A stretch of DNA of 64,000 nt from Sphingomonas naasensis. GTDB taxonomy: Bacteria > Pseudomonadota > Alphaproteobacteria > Sphingomonadales > Sphingomonadaceae. The DNA is taken from NCBI RefSeq assembly GCF_004792695.1, contig NZ_SRXU01000002.1, forward strand, positions 372,001 through 436,000, written 5' to 3'. Of the stretch, positions 34,924-43,860 are shown in pieces. Numbering within the stretch: position 1 is the first letter of the stretch; each line of letters opens with the position of its first letter. Below the pieces are notes generated by a model. The model was not told the DNA's origin, searched no databases, and worked only from the letters and a program-made list of their open reading frames with translations. The translations under genes were made by a program, and so were the position numbers.

Positions 34924-36078
34924 ATGCGATTTGCTTTACTTGCGGCGATGCTGATCCCCGCGGCCCCTGCCTTGGCCGCCGCGGACACGCCATGGACCGC
35001 CGCGCAGGCCGAACGTGCCGCCAGGGCGACCGCCACCTGCACTGGCAGCGAATATGAGACGCGACAGCGACATGCGCCGGAGATCGTCCGGTCGCTGCCA
35101 AAACCCGGCGAAACCGTCCTCCAGCTCAGCGACGAGCGCGCCACCGACATCTATACCGTTGCCGAGGCGCTGCTGAAGCCGGCCATCCCCGATCCCCAGC
35201 GCGCGCTCGATCCGACGAGCTTCATCACATGCCCGCGCGATCCCGCGCTCGGCGTCGAGCTGATGATGTTCCTCGCGGCCGACGGTCCGGCAAATCGGCG
35301 CGGCCCGAACAACATCTTCTACTGGCTGGGTCAGGCCTATCGTCACGGCGCGGATGTGACCCCGGATGCCCGGCGCGCCCGCCACTATTTCCTCGTCGAC
35401 CGGGTCCTCGGCAATGTCCTGCTCACCAGCGAGGATTGGGGTGACAAACCGACCGACACGCTGATGGCAGTTCTCGCTCGTCCGGCCAATCGCGCCATGC
35501 TCGAGAGCGCCGCGAATGCGGGCCGTAGCGAGGCGCAATTGCTGCTCGCAGAGCTGCTGCTCCCCACCGACAAGGATCGCGCCCGCAAACTGCTTCGCGG
35601 TTCGGCCGAGCAGCACAATGCGCGCGCATCCCGCCGGCTGTCGGACCTCGAGGCGCAGGGCGCGTTCGGCGGGCGGCACTATGAGGAAGCCGTGCGCGTG
35701 CGCGCATGGCTCGCCGCTCCCGACAATGACGATTTGCGCGCGATGCTCGATGCGGCACGGGCGTTCAACGGCGGCGAGGTGCCGAGCATCGACCGCAAGC
35801 TCTCGATCGACGATCTCGGGGGCGCGCGGCTGCGGGCCGAAATGCAGGCGGTAGATCGCGACAGCATCGTCGGGCGCGTGCCGTCCCGGGCGCTGGTCGC
35901 TCCCAACGGGCGTATCCTCTACACCGAAGTGACCGACCCCGACGCCCGCGACTTCTCGGTGGGACGCAATACGCTGCGCGTATTGCGTCCCGAAAATCTC
36001 GACCCGCTCGCTCCCTATTTCGTGAACGGCAGAGCGCTGTTCGCGTGGGTTACGCTGCCGACGATCAACTGGCGCTGA
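34924..36078 (+). CDS. Exported protein with Sel1-like repeats
   Basis: 384 residues with a signal peptide (LLAAMLIPAAPALAA). The middle (residues about 130-250) contains helical Sel1-type units: NNIFYWLGQAYRHGADVTPDARRARHYF and SEAQLLLAELLLPTDKDRARKLLRGSAEQHNARA-like repeats. The C-terminal third is beta-rich (GRVPSRALVAPNGRILYTEV) and unassigned; it loosely recalls a TonB C-terminal-like fold. GAAGAGGG is the ribosome binding site. Envelope protein of unknown role; convergent with the YqgE gene (9-bp gap). Confidence 0.75.
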   Translation: MRFALLAAMLIPAAPALAAADTPWTAAQAERAARATATCTGSEYETRQRHAPEIVRSLPKPGETVLQLSDERATDIYTVAEALLKPAIPDPQRALDPTSFITCPRDPALGVELMMFLAADGPANRRGPNNIFYWLGQAYRHGADVTPDARRARHYFLVDRVLGNVLLTSEDWGDKPTDTLMAVLARPANRAMLESAANAGRSEAQLLLAELLLPTDKDRARKLLRGSAEQHNARASRRLSDLEAQGAFGGRHYEEAVRVRAWLAAPDNDDLRAMLDAARAFNGGEVPSIDRKLSIDDLGGARLRAEMQAVDRDSIVGRVPSRALVAPNGRILYTEVTDPDARDFSVGRNTLRVLRPENLDPLAPYFVNGRALFAWVTLPTINWR

Positions 36079-36087
36079 CTAGCGCCC

Positions 36088-36648
36088 TCAGGCCGTCCCG
36101 GTGCTGTTCGCCAGCAGCCGCGGGTCGATCCCCGCCGCCTCGAAACCCTTCGACCAGCGCCGCCCGGCATCGACCTCGTAGAGCAGACCGGTGTCGCCGC
36201 TGGTGCTGAACCAGCCGTGCCGGGTCATCTCCTCGTCGAGCTGCCCCTCGGCCCAGCCGGCATAGCCGAGCGCGACCAGCCAGCGGCTCGGCCCGGTGCC
36301 CTCGGCGATCGCGCGCAGCACGTCGATCGTGCCCGACAGCGCCCAGCGCCCGCCGACGTCGATCGTGTCCTGCCCGCCCCAGTCGGTCGAGTGGAGCACG
36401 AAGCCGCGCCGCGGCTCGACCGGGCCGCCGAAATGGACCGGCGCGTCGGGCGCGTCGCCGGGATCGATCTCGAACTGGCGGAGCAGCTCGTGCAGCCCCA
36501 GCCCGTCGATCGTCTCGCCGATCCCGATGCCGAGAGCGCCTTCCTCGTCATGCGCGCACATCGCGATCACCGCATGCTCGAAGCGCGGATCGCCGATGCC
36601 CGGCATCGCGAGCAGGAACTGGCCGGTGAGATAGGGGGTCGATTCCAT
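36088..36648 (-). CDS. YqgE/AlgH family protein
   Basis: 186 residues, standard family length, with YLTGQFLLAMPGIGDPRFEHAVI at the N-terminus, the VHFGGPVEPRRGFVLHS motif and the ALGYAGWAEGQLDEE motif. Family members are cytoplasmic; the role is still poorly defined (AlgH was linked to alginate regulation in Pseudomonas). Divergent from the peroxiredoxin gene. Confidence 0.93.
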   Translation of the reverse strand: MESTPYLTGQFLLAMPGIGDPRFEHAVIAMCAHDEEGALGIGIGETIDGLGLHELLRQFEIDPGDAPDAPVHFGGPVEPRRGFVLHSTDWGGQDTIDVGGRWALSGTIDVLRAIAEGTGPSRWLVALGYAGWAEGQLDEEMTRHGWFSTSGDTGLLYEVDAGRRWSKGFEAAGIDPRLLANSTGTA

Positions 36649-36743
36649 GGATCGACAACTTATCGCTTCGGTTTCGGGTCCGTCACGCTTGAAAATGTCA
36701 TCGACCGCGCCAATTGGTGCGCTGGCCTCAAAAGGAGACTTCC

Positions 36744-37226
36744 ATGACCATCCAGGTTGGCGATCGCATTCCCTCGACTCCCCTCGTCAAGGTGACCGAA
36801 GAGGGTCCCGAGCAGATCGGTTCGGACGAGTATTTCGCCGGCCGCAAGATCGCGCTCTTCTCGGTGCCGGGCGCGTTCACGCCGACCTGCTCGGCCAAGC
36901 ATCTGCCGGGCTTCGTCGAGAAGGCCGCGGATCTCGAGGCGAAGGGCGTCGACGAGATCGCCTGCACCGCGGTCAACGACGCGTTCGTGATGGGCGCCTG
37001 GGGCAAGGCCTCGGGGGTCGACGGTAAGGTGACGATGCTCGCCGACGGCAACGGCACCTTCGCCAAGGCGGTCGGGCTCGAGATGGACGGCAGCGGCTTC
37101 GGCCTCGGCACGCGCGGCAAACGCTATTCGATGATCGTCAACGACGGCGTCGTCGAGCAGCTCCATGTCGAGGCGCCGGGCCAGTTCGAGGTCAGCTCGG
37201 CCGATTATCTGCTCGCGCGGCTGTAA
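36744..37226 (+). CDS. Peroxiredoxin (Prx5-like)
   Basis: 160 residues, thiol peroxidase of the Prx5/AhpE-like group. The catalytic motif is PGAFTPTCSAKHLPGF, the peroxidatic Cys being in TPTCS; a downstream conserved Arg is in RYSMIVNDG. AAGGAGA precedes the ATG. It probably reduces peroxides with a glutathione or thioredoxin partner. A divergent promoter region with YqgE lies upstream. Confidence 0.94.
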   Translation: MTIQVGDRIPSTPLVKVTEEGPEQIGSDEYFAGRKIALFSVPGAFTPTCSAKHLPGFVEKAADLEAKGVDEIACTAVNDAFVMGAWGKASGVDGKVTMLADGNGTFAKAVGLEMDGSGFGLGTRGKRYSMIVNDGVVEQLHVEAPGQFEVSSADYLLARL

Positions 37227-37242
37227 GCATCGGGGCCGTAAC

Positions 37243-37268
37243 GGAACTGTGCCGCGGCTGCGGGAGTT
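37243..37268 (+). promoter_or_regulatory. Near-consensus EcfG-type promoter, GGAAC-N17-AGTT
   Basis: GGAAC (37243-37247), 17 bases, AGTT (37265-37268); the consensus -10 is CGTT. It is 30 bp before the small Ala-rich gene at 37299. The second such motif in the window. Confidence 0.55.
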
Positions 37269-37298
37269 GAGTCCAGGATTTTACCGAAAGGGAATATC

Positions 37299-37571
37299 AT
37301 GGCCAACAGCAACAGCGACACGACCAACGGTTCCGGCAACGCCAGCAGCGCCAGCGAGACGCCGGGTGCGGAAAAGTCCTTCATCGCCAGCGCGCAGGAA
37401 GCGATCGGCGACGCCGCCGCCGCGACGGTGCAGGCCGTGAAGGACCATCCGGTAGCCGCGGCCGCGGTCGCCGCCGGTGCCGCGGCAGCGGTCGGCGGCG
37501 CGGTCTATGCTGCTACCCAGCTCGGTGGCGGCAACAGCGGCGGCGGCAAGGAGTCGTCGTCGAAGAAGTAA
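37299..37571 (+). CDS. Small Ser/Gly-rich protein with one hydrophobic helix
   Basis: 90 residues: a polar Asn/Ser/Thr-rich N-terminus, a central AQEAIGDAAAATVQAVKDHP segment reminiscent of CsbD/YtxH-like small stress proteins, an Ala-rich membrane-type helix (residues about 50-72), and a Gly/Ser/Lys tail. GAAAGGGA precedes the ATG. The EcfG-like promoter upstream suggests stress induction. No family assignment is certain. Confidence 0.75.
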   Translation: MANSNSDTTNGSGNASSASETPGAEKSFIASAQEAIGDAAAATVQAVKDHPVAAAAVAAGAAAAVGGAVYAATQLGGGNSGGGKESSSKK

Positions 37572-37616
37572 AGCCTCCGGCTCCCGCGCTCCGGCCGGGA
37601 GCCGATGGTCTTGCCA

Positions 37617-37652
37617 GAGTCATCTTGGCGCATTAGCGGTCCAAGATGACTC
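37617..37652 (+). promoter_or_regulatory. 12-bp inverted repeat spanning the amn start codon
   Basis: GAGTCATCTTGG (37617-37628) and CCAAGATGACTC (37641-37652) are perfect complements separated by 12 bases. The amn ATG (37646) lies within the right arm, and no clear Shine-Dalgarno is visible. It may be an mRNA hairpin hiding the start, or an operator. Confidence 0.7.
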
Positions 37653-39097
37653 AAGCATCCGACATCGTCGCCGAGCTGGACCGCCTCTATCGCGCCTCGG
37701 TCGACCGGCTTCAGGCCGCCCTCAACCGCTATCTCACCGACGGCACGCCGCCGGCACCGTCGAGCCGCACCGACGGCTCCTTCGCCTATCCCGAGATCCG
37801 GCTCACCTATCGCGGCGGGCATGATCGCCCCGCCCCGCCCCGTTCGTTCGGCCGGCTGGTCGATCCCGGCGAGTATCGCATCTCGGTCACCAAGCCGGCG
37901 ACCTTCTCCGATTATCTGATCGAGCAGCTAACCTTGCTGATCGAGGATTACGACGTCGAGGTCGACGCGACCACCGGGCGGCAGGAGATTCCCTTCGCCT
38001 ATGTCCTCGATCCCGGCCATGCGCTGAGCCTCGACGAAGTTTCGGCGACCGAGCTTGCCCGGCATTTCCCCGCGACCGAGCTCGCCTTTATCGGCGACGA
38101 GATCGCCGACGGGCTGTGGATGTCCCCCAACGGCATCCGCCCGCTCGCGCTGTTCGACGGGCTGCGCACCGATTTCTCGCTGGCCCGGCTGCGCCACTAC
38201 ACCGGCACGCCGACCGAGCATGTCCAGCAGTATATCCTGTTCACCAACTATCACCGCTATGTCGACGAGTTCGTCCGCTGGGCCTGCGCGCAGCTCGGGC
38301 CGAATGAGCAAGGCGAGCCGAGCCGCTTCACCGGCGTCTCGGGCGCCGGCGGGATCGTCGTCGAGAGCGCCGAGGACATGGACCGGCTGATCTCGGACAG
38401 CGCGTGGCGCCGCCATCAGATGCCGGCCTATCATCTGATGGCGCCCGGCCGGACCGGGATCACGCTCGTCAATATCGGCGTCGGGCCGTCCAACGCCAAG
38501 ACGATCACCGATCACCTCGCGGTGCTCCGTCCCGAGGCGTGGCTGATGATCGGCCATTGCGGCGGGCTGCGCCCCAGCCAGCGGATCGGCGATTATGTCC
38601 TCGCCCATGCCTATCTGCGCGACGACCATATCATGGACGACGTGCTGCCGCCGGAAATCCCGATCCCCGCGATCGCCGAGGTGCAGCTCGCGCTCGCCCG
38701 CGCCGCCGAGACCGTCTCGGGCCAGTCGGGCGACGAGCTCAAGCAGCGGCTGCGCACCGGCACGATCGTCACTACCGACGATCGCAACTGGGAGCTGCGC
38801 TACTCGACCACGGCGCTCCGCTTCTCGCTCAGCCGCGCGGTCGGCGTCGACATGGAGAGCGCCACGCTCGCCGCGCAGGGCTATCGCTTCCGCGTGCCCT
38901 ACGGCACGCTGCTCTGCGTCTCGGACAAGCCGCTCCACGGCGAGCTCAAGCTCCCCGGCCAGGCCAATCGCTTCTACGAGCGTGCGATCAACGAGCATCT
39001 CCGCATCGGCATCGAGACCGTCGAGGAGCTCCGCCGCGAAGGCGCCAAGCTGCACAGCCGCAAGCTCCGCGCGTTCAACGAGCCGCCGTTCCGCTGA
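37646..39097 (+). CDS. amn: AMP nucleosidase
   Basis: 483 residues, standard length; cleaves AMP to adenine and ribose-5-phosphate. An N-terminal AMN-specific domain (residues 1-180) is followed by a nucleoside-phosphorylase-type domain with VNIGVGPSNAKTITDHLAVL, IGHCGGLRPSQRIGDYVLA and GVDMESATLA segments. Start codon lies in a 12-bp inverted repeat. It follows the small stress-like gene after 74 bp. Confidence 0.96.
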   Translation: MTQASDIVAELDRLYRASVDRLQAALNRYLTDGTPPAPSSRTDGSFAYPEIRLTYRGGHDRPAPPRSFGRLVDPGEYRISVTKPATFSDYLIEQLTLLIEDYDVEVDATTGRQEIPFAYVLDPGHALSLDEVSATELARHFPATELAFIGDEIADGLWMSPNGIRPLALFDGLRTDFSLARLRHYTGTPTEHVQQYILFTNYHRYVDEFVRWACAQLGPNEQGEPSRFTGVSGAGGIVVESAEDMDRLISDSAWRRHQMPAYHLMAPGRTGITLVNIGVGPSNAKTITDHLAVLRPEAWLMIGHCGGLRPSQRIGDYVLAHAYLRDDHIMDDVLPPEIPIPAIAEVQLALARAAETVSGQSGDELKQRLRTGTIVTTDDRNWELRYSTTALRFSLSRAVGVDMESATLAAQGYRFRVPYGTLLCVSDKPLHGELKLPGQANRFYERAINEHLRIGIETVEELRREGAKLHSRKLRAFNEPPFR

Positions 39098-39141
39098 GGC
39101 GATCGACGGAGTCGCGCGTTGGGGCTGCGAGGAGACCCGCC

Positions 39142-39282
39142 ATGCCCGACCCCGAGAACCAGCCCGCGCCCGAAACCGGCGAAGCCCCGCACGCGCACCA
39201 GCCCGACGGCACCGATTCCTCGGCCGAGTTCGCCGCGGGGATCGCGGACGAGAACACGATCCCCGACGCGCTGCCGGAATGA
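39142..39282 (+). CDS. Small acidic protein, 46 residues
   Basis: Very acidic and Pro/Glu/Ala-rich, disordered in appearance, with no transmembrane segment. GAGGAGA lies six bases before the ATG, a strong ribosome binding site, and it follows amn by 44 bp in the same direction. Similar in composition to the 49-residue product at 63402-63551. No known family. Confidence 0.6.
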   Translation: MPDPENQPAPETGEAPHAHQPDGTDSSAEFAAGIADENTIPDALPE

Positions 39283-39288
39283 GTCCGG

Positions 39289-40032
39289 TCAGCGGCTGAG
39301 CTGGAATTCCACCACGAGGCTGGCGTTGACGGTCACCTGATCGACCCCGCCTTCCTTCTTCGGCACGACGATCGAGACCAGCTCGCCGATCAACGCGAGC
39401 GCGCCGGCGGTGGGGTCCTGCTTCTCGCTGACCTTGGTGATCGCGCTGCGCTTGAGCCCGAGCGTCGCGGCATAGGCATCGGCCTCGCCCTGCGCCTTCT
39501 TGATCGCCGCGGCCTTGGCCTGACGGGTTGGGCCGACATAGTCGGTGAGCAGCGGCAGCACATCGTCCTCGAGCTTGCCGCCATTGGCCTCGATCGGCGC
39601 ACGAGCGCCGTCGACCGCCGCGCGGGTCGGCGCGTCGAAGACCAGCTTCTCGGTGGCGGTCGACTGCGGCGTGTCGTTGCTGTCTTCTTCGACGGTATCG
39701 AGGCTGAAGCTCGGCTTCGACTTGCCGGGCGCGAAGCTCATGAACAGGCTCATCAGCGAATTGGTCGTGCTGGTATCGGGCTGGGCCTCGCGCACATTGG
39801 CCGCGGCGAGCGCCTGGACGAGCCTGGCATGATTGGCCGCCAGCGCCGCGCCGGCCGCGGCATCGTCCTTGCCCTTGGCGGTGAGCGTCACCGAAAGGCG
39901 GTAGCGCTGCGCCGGAACCTGCACCTGCCCGGTCGATACGATCTCGACCGACACCGGCCCGGTCGCGGTCGTCTGGGCCTGCGCGGCGATCGGCGCCGCG
40001 AGCAGCGCCAGCGCGAAAGCAGTTTTCTTCAT
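39289..40032 (-). CDS. SIMPL domain-containing exported protein
   Basis: 247 residues with a signal peptide (KKTAFALALLAAPIAAQAQ). The SIMPL (DUF541) domain shows VEIVSTGQVQVPAQRYRLSVTLTAKG at its start, the alternating Ala-rich helix (AAGAALAANHARLVQAL) and KAAAIKKAQGEADAYAATLGL near the end, as in BP26/YggE proteins of the periplasm, some of which limit oxidative damage. Convergent with the 46-residue gene. Confidence 0.9.
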   Translation of the reverse strand: MKKTAFALALLAAPIAAQAQTTATGPVSVEIVSTGQVQVPAQRYRLSVTLTAKGKDDAAAGAALAANHARLVQALAAANVREAQPDTSTTNSLMSLFMSFAPGKSKPSFSLDTVEEDSNDTPQSTATEKLVFDAPTRAAVDGARAPIEANGGKLEDDVLPLLTDYVGPTRQAKAAAIKKAQGEADAYAATLGLKRSAITKVSEKQDPTAGALALIGELVSIVVPKKEGGVDQVTVNASLVVEFQLSR

Positions 40033-40081
40033 CTTCGAATCTCCCCCTTTGTTGCCCCGAGCCTAGCCGAGGCCGTGTCCG

Positions 40082-40642
40082 CTAGTCGATCCTCGCGCCG
40101 GGGCATTCGGCCACAGGCACCGCGCGGCGATCGCCGACATCGATGCGAAACGCCCCGCGACGCGCGATCGGGCTGCCGGTAGCGGCGCCCGGCGGCAGCC
40201 CCGATTCCTCGACCAGCACGCAAGTCGCCTCGCCCAGCCGGCCGAAGCCGATGCGCCGGTTCTCGATACTGCCGAGCCTCGGCATGCGCCGCGCCAGATT
40301 GCGATCGAGATCGCTCTGGATGCGATCGCCGCCCGCCTCGATCGGCCCCAGTGTGAAGGCATAGACCGAGGCGAAGCGGCTGGTGCGCTGCACCAGCAGC
40401 ACGCTGCCCGGCTCTTGCGGCCATACCACGTCGATGCCGCGCGCGAAGCGCATCAGCTCGCGGTTGCGCACGCCGGGTCCGTTGAGCCGCGCGATCCCCG
40501 GCTGGCTCTCGGCGTCGGTATCGATCGCCGCGGCCCAGACCGTCCATTTGCCGTCGGGCGATTTCACCCGCCCGCCGGCAAAGGCGGTGATCGCGTCCGA
40601 GGCCGGCGCCGCGGCGAGCGCGAAGGCGAGCAGCAGCTTCAC
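40082..40642 (-). CDS. Exported hypothetical protein
   Basis: 186 residues with a short signal peptide (KLLLAFALAAAPASD). The rest is beta-rich, with a SPDGKWTVWAAA stretch like a single propeller blade and a Gly/Arg-rich end. The GTG start overlaps the TGA of the M2 peptidase gene (GTGA), so it is probably co-translated with it. No family recognised. Confidence 0.75.
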   Translation of the reverse strand: MKLLLAFALAAAPASDAITAFAGGRVKSPDGKWTVWAAAIDTDAESQPGIARLNGPGVRNRELMRFARGIDVVWPQEPGSVLLVQRTSRFASVYAFTLGPIEAGGDRIQSDLDRNLARRMPRLGSIENRRIGFGRLGEATCVLVEESGLPPGAATGSPIARRGAFRIDVGDRRAVPVAECPGARID

Positions 40643-42477
40643 CACCCCTGCGGCTGGCCCTTGTTCTGCTGATCGAGCCACTTCTTGAGCGGCGCGAAAT
40701 ATTCCATCATCGGCTTGCCCGAGATCTCGCGGGTGCCGGTGAAGGCCTCGAGCGCATCGGGCCAGGGCCTGGACGCCCCCATTTCGAGCATCTTGTTCAG
40801 CCGCGCGCCGACTTGCTTGTTGCCGTAGAAGGAGCAGCGGTGGAGCGGCCCCTTCCATCCCGACTGATCGCATGCCGCCTTGTAGAACTGGAACTGGAGC
40901 AGCCGCGCGAGGAAGTAGCGCGTGTAGGGCACGCTGCCCGCGACATGGTATTTGGCGGCCGGATCGAAGCGCGTCTCGTCGCGCTGCGCGGGCGGCACGA
41001 TGCCCTGATATTGCAGCCGCAGCTTGTCCCAACCCGCCTGATAGCCGCTGGCGGGAATGGCTCCCGAGAAGACGCTCCAGCGATATTTGTCGACCAGCAG
41101 ACCGAAGGGCAGGAACGCGACCTTGTCCATCGCCTGACGCAGCAGCAGCCCGGTGTCCTTGTCGGCGCTCGGCACCTTGGCCCGATCGAGCAGCCCGATC
41201 TGGACGAGATAGTCGGGAGTGATCGACAGCGCGACGAAATCGCCGATCGCCTCGTGGAAGCCGTCGTTCGCGCCGTTGCGATAGAGCTGCGGCAGATCCT
41301 TGTAGGCGCGCTGATAATAATTGTGGCCGAGCTCGTGGTGGATCGTGACGAAATCGTCCGAATTCACCTTGATGCACATCTTGATGCGCAGATCGTCCTT
41401 CTCGTCGATGTTCCATGCCGAGGCGTGGCACAGCACCTCGCGATCGGCGGGCTTGAGGAACAGCGAGCGCTGCCAGAAGGTCTCGGGAAGCGGCGCGAAG
41501 CCGAGCGAGGAATAGAAGCCCTCGCCGGTCTGGACCATCTTCTTCCAGTCATAGCTCTTGGCGGTCAGCAGGTCGCCGATCTCGAAGCCGAGATCGCCGG
41601 CGCCGGGAGGTGCGACGACATCATAGATGTTGCCCCATTCCTGCGCCCACATGTTGCCGAGCAGGTCCGCGCGGATCGGCCCGGTCTTCGCCTGCACCGC
41701 ATCGCCATATTTCTCGTTGAGCTTGCGGCGGACATAGGTGTGGAGCGCGACGTACAGCGGCTTCACTTCGTCCCACAATCTGTCGGTGAGCCTCGCGAAC
41801 TCCTCGGGCGGCATGTCGTAGCTCGAGCGCCACAAGGCCCCGGTGTCGGCAAAGCCGAGATCGCGGGCGCCCTGATTGGCGATCGCGGTCATCTTCACAT
41901 AGTCGCCGCGCATCGGCGCGCCGACCTGATCGTGCCAGCTCAGCCACATCTCCTTGAGCTCGGCCGGATTGCGGCTGGTGCCCATCGCCGCCTCGATGTC
42001 GCTGCCGTTGATCGGCTTGCCGTTCAGCGTGCCCTTGCCCTTGGCATAGAGCGAGCCGAGCCGCGTCGAGATATCCGACAGCGTCTGCGCGGCGCCGGGC
42101 GTCGCCGGCGCGGGCAGCGTGATCGCGCTGCGCAGCATGGTGAGCTGCCGCTTCTGCTCGTCGCTCAGCCCCGGCGCCTTTTGATAGCGCGCCGCCTCGG
42201 CGGCGTAGCGCACCGACATCTCGGTGCCGCGCGCGCCATATTCGGCGGCGAGCGCGTCGGTATCGTCGGTGATGAAGGTCGCGTTCACCCACGCCACGCG
42301 CTGCGCGATCAGATTGAACTCGGTCACTTCCTTCTGGGCGCGATCGAGAAATGCCTGCGCCTCGGCGGCGGTGGGGGTCGCTTGCGCGGCCGGTGCGGCC
42401 GGAAACGTGGTCTGCGAGAATGCCGGCGCCGCCAGGAATGCGGCGAGCGCGAGCATCGAAATGCCGGTACGGATCAT
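40639..42477 (-). CDS. M2 family metallopeptidase (ACE-like peptidyl-dipeptidase)
   Basis: 612 residues with a signal peptide (ISMLALAAFLAAPAFSQ). The zinc site HHELGHNYYQ matches HEXXH; the downstream FHEAIGDFVALS supplies the third ligand Glu, and DYLVQIGLL, KVAFLPFGLLVDKYRW and GCDQSGWKG-like segments are typical of peptidase family M2. It releases C-terminal dipeptides from oligopeptides, here in the periplasm. Followed by a coupled exported protein. Confidence 0.93.
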   Translation of the reverse strand: MIRTGISMLALAAFLAAPAFSQTTFPAAPAAQATPTAAEAQAFLDRAQKEVTEFNLIAQRVAWVNATFITDDTDALAAEYGARGTEMSVRYAAEAARYQKAPGLSDEQKRQLTMLRSAITLPAPATPGAAQTLSDISTRLGSLYAKGKGTLNGKPINGSDIEAAMGTSRNPAELKEMWLSWHDQVGAPMRGDYVKMTAIANQGARDLGFADTGALWRSSYDMPPEEFARLTDRLWDEVKPLYVALHTYVRRKLNEKYGDAVQAKTGPIRADLLGNMWAQEWGNIYDVVAPPGAGDLGFEIGDLLTAKSYDWKKMVQTGEGFYSSLGFAPLPETFWQRSLFLKPADREVLCHASAWNIDEKDDLRIKMCIKVNSDDFVTIHHELGHNYYQRAYKDLPQLYRNGANDGFHEAIGDFVALSITPDYLVQIGLLDRAKVPSADKDTGLLLRQAMDKVAFLPFGLLVDKYRWSVFSGAIPASGYQAGWDKLRLQYQGIVPPAQRDETRFDPAAKYHVAGSVPYTRYFLARLLQFQFYKAACDQSGWKGPLHRCSFYGNKQVGARLNKMLEMGASRPWPDALEAFTGTREISGKPMMEYFAPLKKWLDQQNKGQPQGW

Positions 42478-42567
42478 GGTGTGAAGAGCCCCTGAGGATC
42501 TTTGGATGAGCGACAGTCGCGCGCTCCCCCAGCGCGGTCAAGCACCCGTATCGCCCAAAGGCGAGCG

Positions 42568-43341
42568 TCAGTCCGCCAGAAACGCCGCGATCGCGTCGCC
42601 CAGCTCGGGCTTCATCACCGCGCTCATATGGTTGCCGGGGATCTCGACAAAGCGGCCGTCGGGCAGCAGATTGGCGACTTCCTGCGCCGAGCCATTGTCG
42701 AAATCCTCGGCGCCGGTGACGACGAGCGTCGGCAGCTCGATCGCGGCGATCTCCGCCTCGCTCGTGTCGACGAAGGTCTGCAGAATGAGCAGCAGCGCCT
42801 CGGGGTCGCCCTTGACCGTCTTGAGGAATGCTTCGGTCAGCCATTCCTGGCTACCGCGCTCGAAGCTGCCGAGATTGGTGAGCACGCGCCGGAAATAATT
42901 CCCCCGCCCCTGGGTATCGACGAGCCCCTGCAACCCCATGCCGCACAGCACCGCGCGCCGCGGCGTGGCGCCGTTCACCAGCATGCGCAGCGTGGTCCGG
43001 CCGCCGAGCGAATAGCCGCCCAGATCATAGTCGGTGAGGCCGAGATGCACGATCAGCGCGAAACCGTCGCGCATCAGCACGTCGGGGGGATAGGCCGCGG
43101 GATCATGCGGACGATCGCTGAGCCCGTGTCCGCGCAGATCGGGCATGATCACCCGGAAGCCGCGCGCGGCGAGCTTGGCGGCATGGCCATATTTGATCCA
43201 GTTGACCTCCGCCGTCGAGAAATAGCCGTGGATCAGCACCACGGGGCGCGCGCTGGCATCCTTCGGGCCCATCTCGGTCCATGCGAGCTCGACGCCATCG
43301 AAGCTCCGGAAACGATGCGTCTCAATCGGGAAGTTTGCCAA
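42568..43341 (-). CDS. Alpha/beta hydrolase
   Basis: 257 residues with the alpha/beta-hydrolase fold signatures: oxyanion HGYFST, nucleophile elbow GGYSLGGRTTL (Ser), acidic residue in VVTGAEDFDN and catalytic His in PGNHMSAV. No signal peptide. It overlaps the preceding GFA gene by 20 bp. Substrate unknown; esterase or haloperoxidase-like groups are possible. Confidence 0.92.
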   Translation of the reverse strand: MANFPIETHRFRSFDGVELAWTEMGPKDASARPVVLIHGYFSTAEVNWIKYGHAAKLAARGFRVIMPDLRGHGLSDRPHDPAAYPPDVLMRDGFALIVHLGLTDYDLGGYSLGGRTTLRMLVNGATPRRAVLCGMGLQGLVDTQGRGNYFRRVLTNLGSFERGSQEWLTEAFLKTVKGDPEALLLILQTFVDTSEAEIAAIELPTLVVTGAEDFDNGSAQEVANLLPDGRFVEIPGNHMSAVMKPELGDAIAAFLAD

Positions 43342-43765
43342 CGGACTTCATCCAGCGTTGCACGAGGCTCGGGTTCTGGTCGGTCCGTGAGGCGGGCAAG
43401 TGGCTGGTGTCAAGCCAGTCGCGGTGCCAGCTCTCGCAGCCCGAATGCTCGGTGGGCCGAAAGCCCCAGGGATCGTCGAAGCTGCCGACCGTCATGTCCA
43501 TCCGATCGTGGCCGTGCGCCTCGTAGGTGAGTGGCGTGCCGCACGCCGCGCAGAAGCCGCGCTGCGCGATCGGCGAGGAAGCGTAGCGATCGGGCTCGGT
43601 CTCCCACACCACATCCTCCTTGTGAAGATTCTTGAACGCGATCGAGACCCCGCCTGTGGCGCGCTGGCACATCCGGCAATGGCAGAGATAGGCTTCGTCG
43701 TCATGGACGCTCGCGCGGTAGCGAATCCGTCCGCACTGGCATCCGCCCGTCATTTCCCCGGCCAT
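43322..43765 (-). CDS. GFA family protein
   Basis: About 147 residues of the glutathione-dependent formaldehyde-activating (GFA) fold, which binds zinc via Cys pairs: GGCQCGRIRY, CHCRMCQRATGG and RGFCAACGTPL are all present. The start is uncertain; ATG at 43765 has CAGGAG nine bases upstream, while ATGs at 43783 and 43798 are in frame. A detoxification role is possible but unproven. Divergent from the marR gene. Confidence 0.88.
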   Translation of the reverse strand: MAGEMTGGCQCGRIRYRASVHDDEAYLCHCRMCQRATGGVSIAFKNLHKEDVVWETEPDRYASSPIAQRGFCAACGTPLTYEAHGHDRMDMTVGSFDDPWGFRPTEHSGCESWHRDWLDTSHLPASRTDQNPSLVQRWMKSVGKLPD

Positions 43766-43798
43766 CGGTTGCATCTCCTGCATCTGCGGTTGTTGCAT

Positions 43799-43827
43799 TG
43801 CACAAAAATCAATCGCGTCCTTTATTG
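43799..43827 (+). promoter_or_regulatory. Candidate promoter of the marR-emrAB operon
   Basis: TTGCAC (43799-43804), 17-bp spacer, TTTATT (43822-43827). The expected transcription start falls on the ATG at 43834, so a leaderless message is possible. Motif match is only moderate. Confidence 0.4.
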
Positions 43828-43860
43828 CAATCTATGAGTATGCTTATTATGTGCCCGGCT

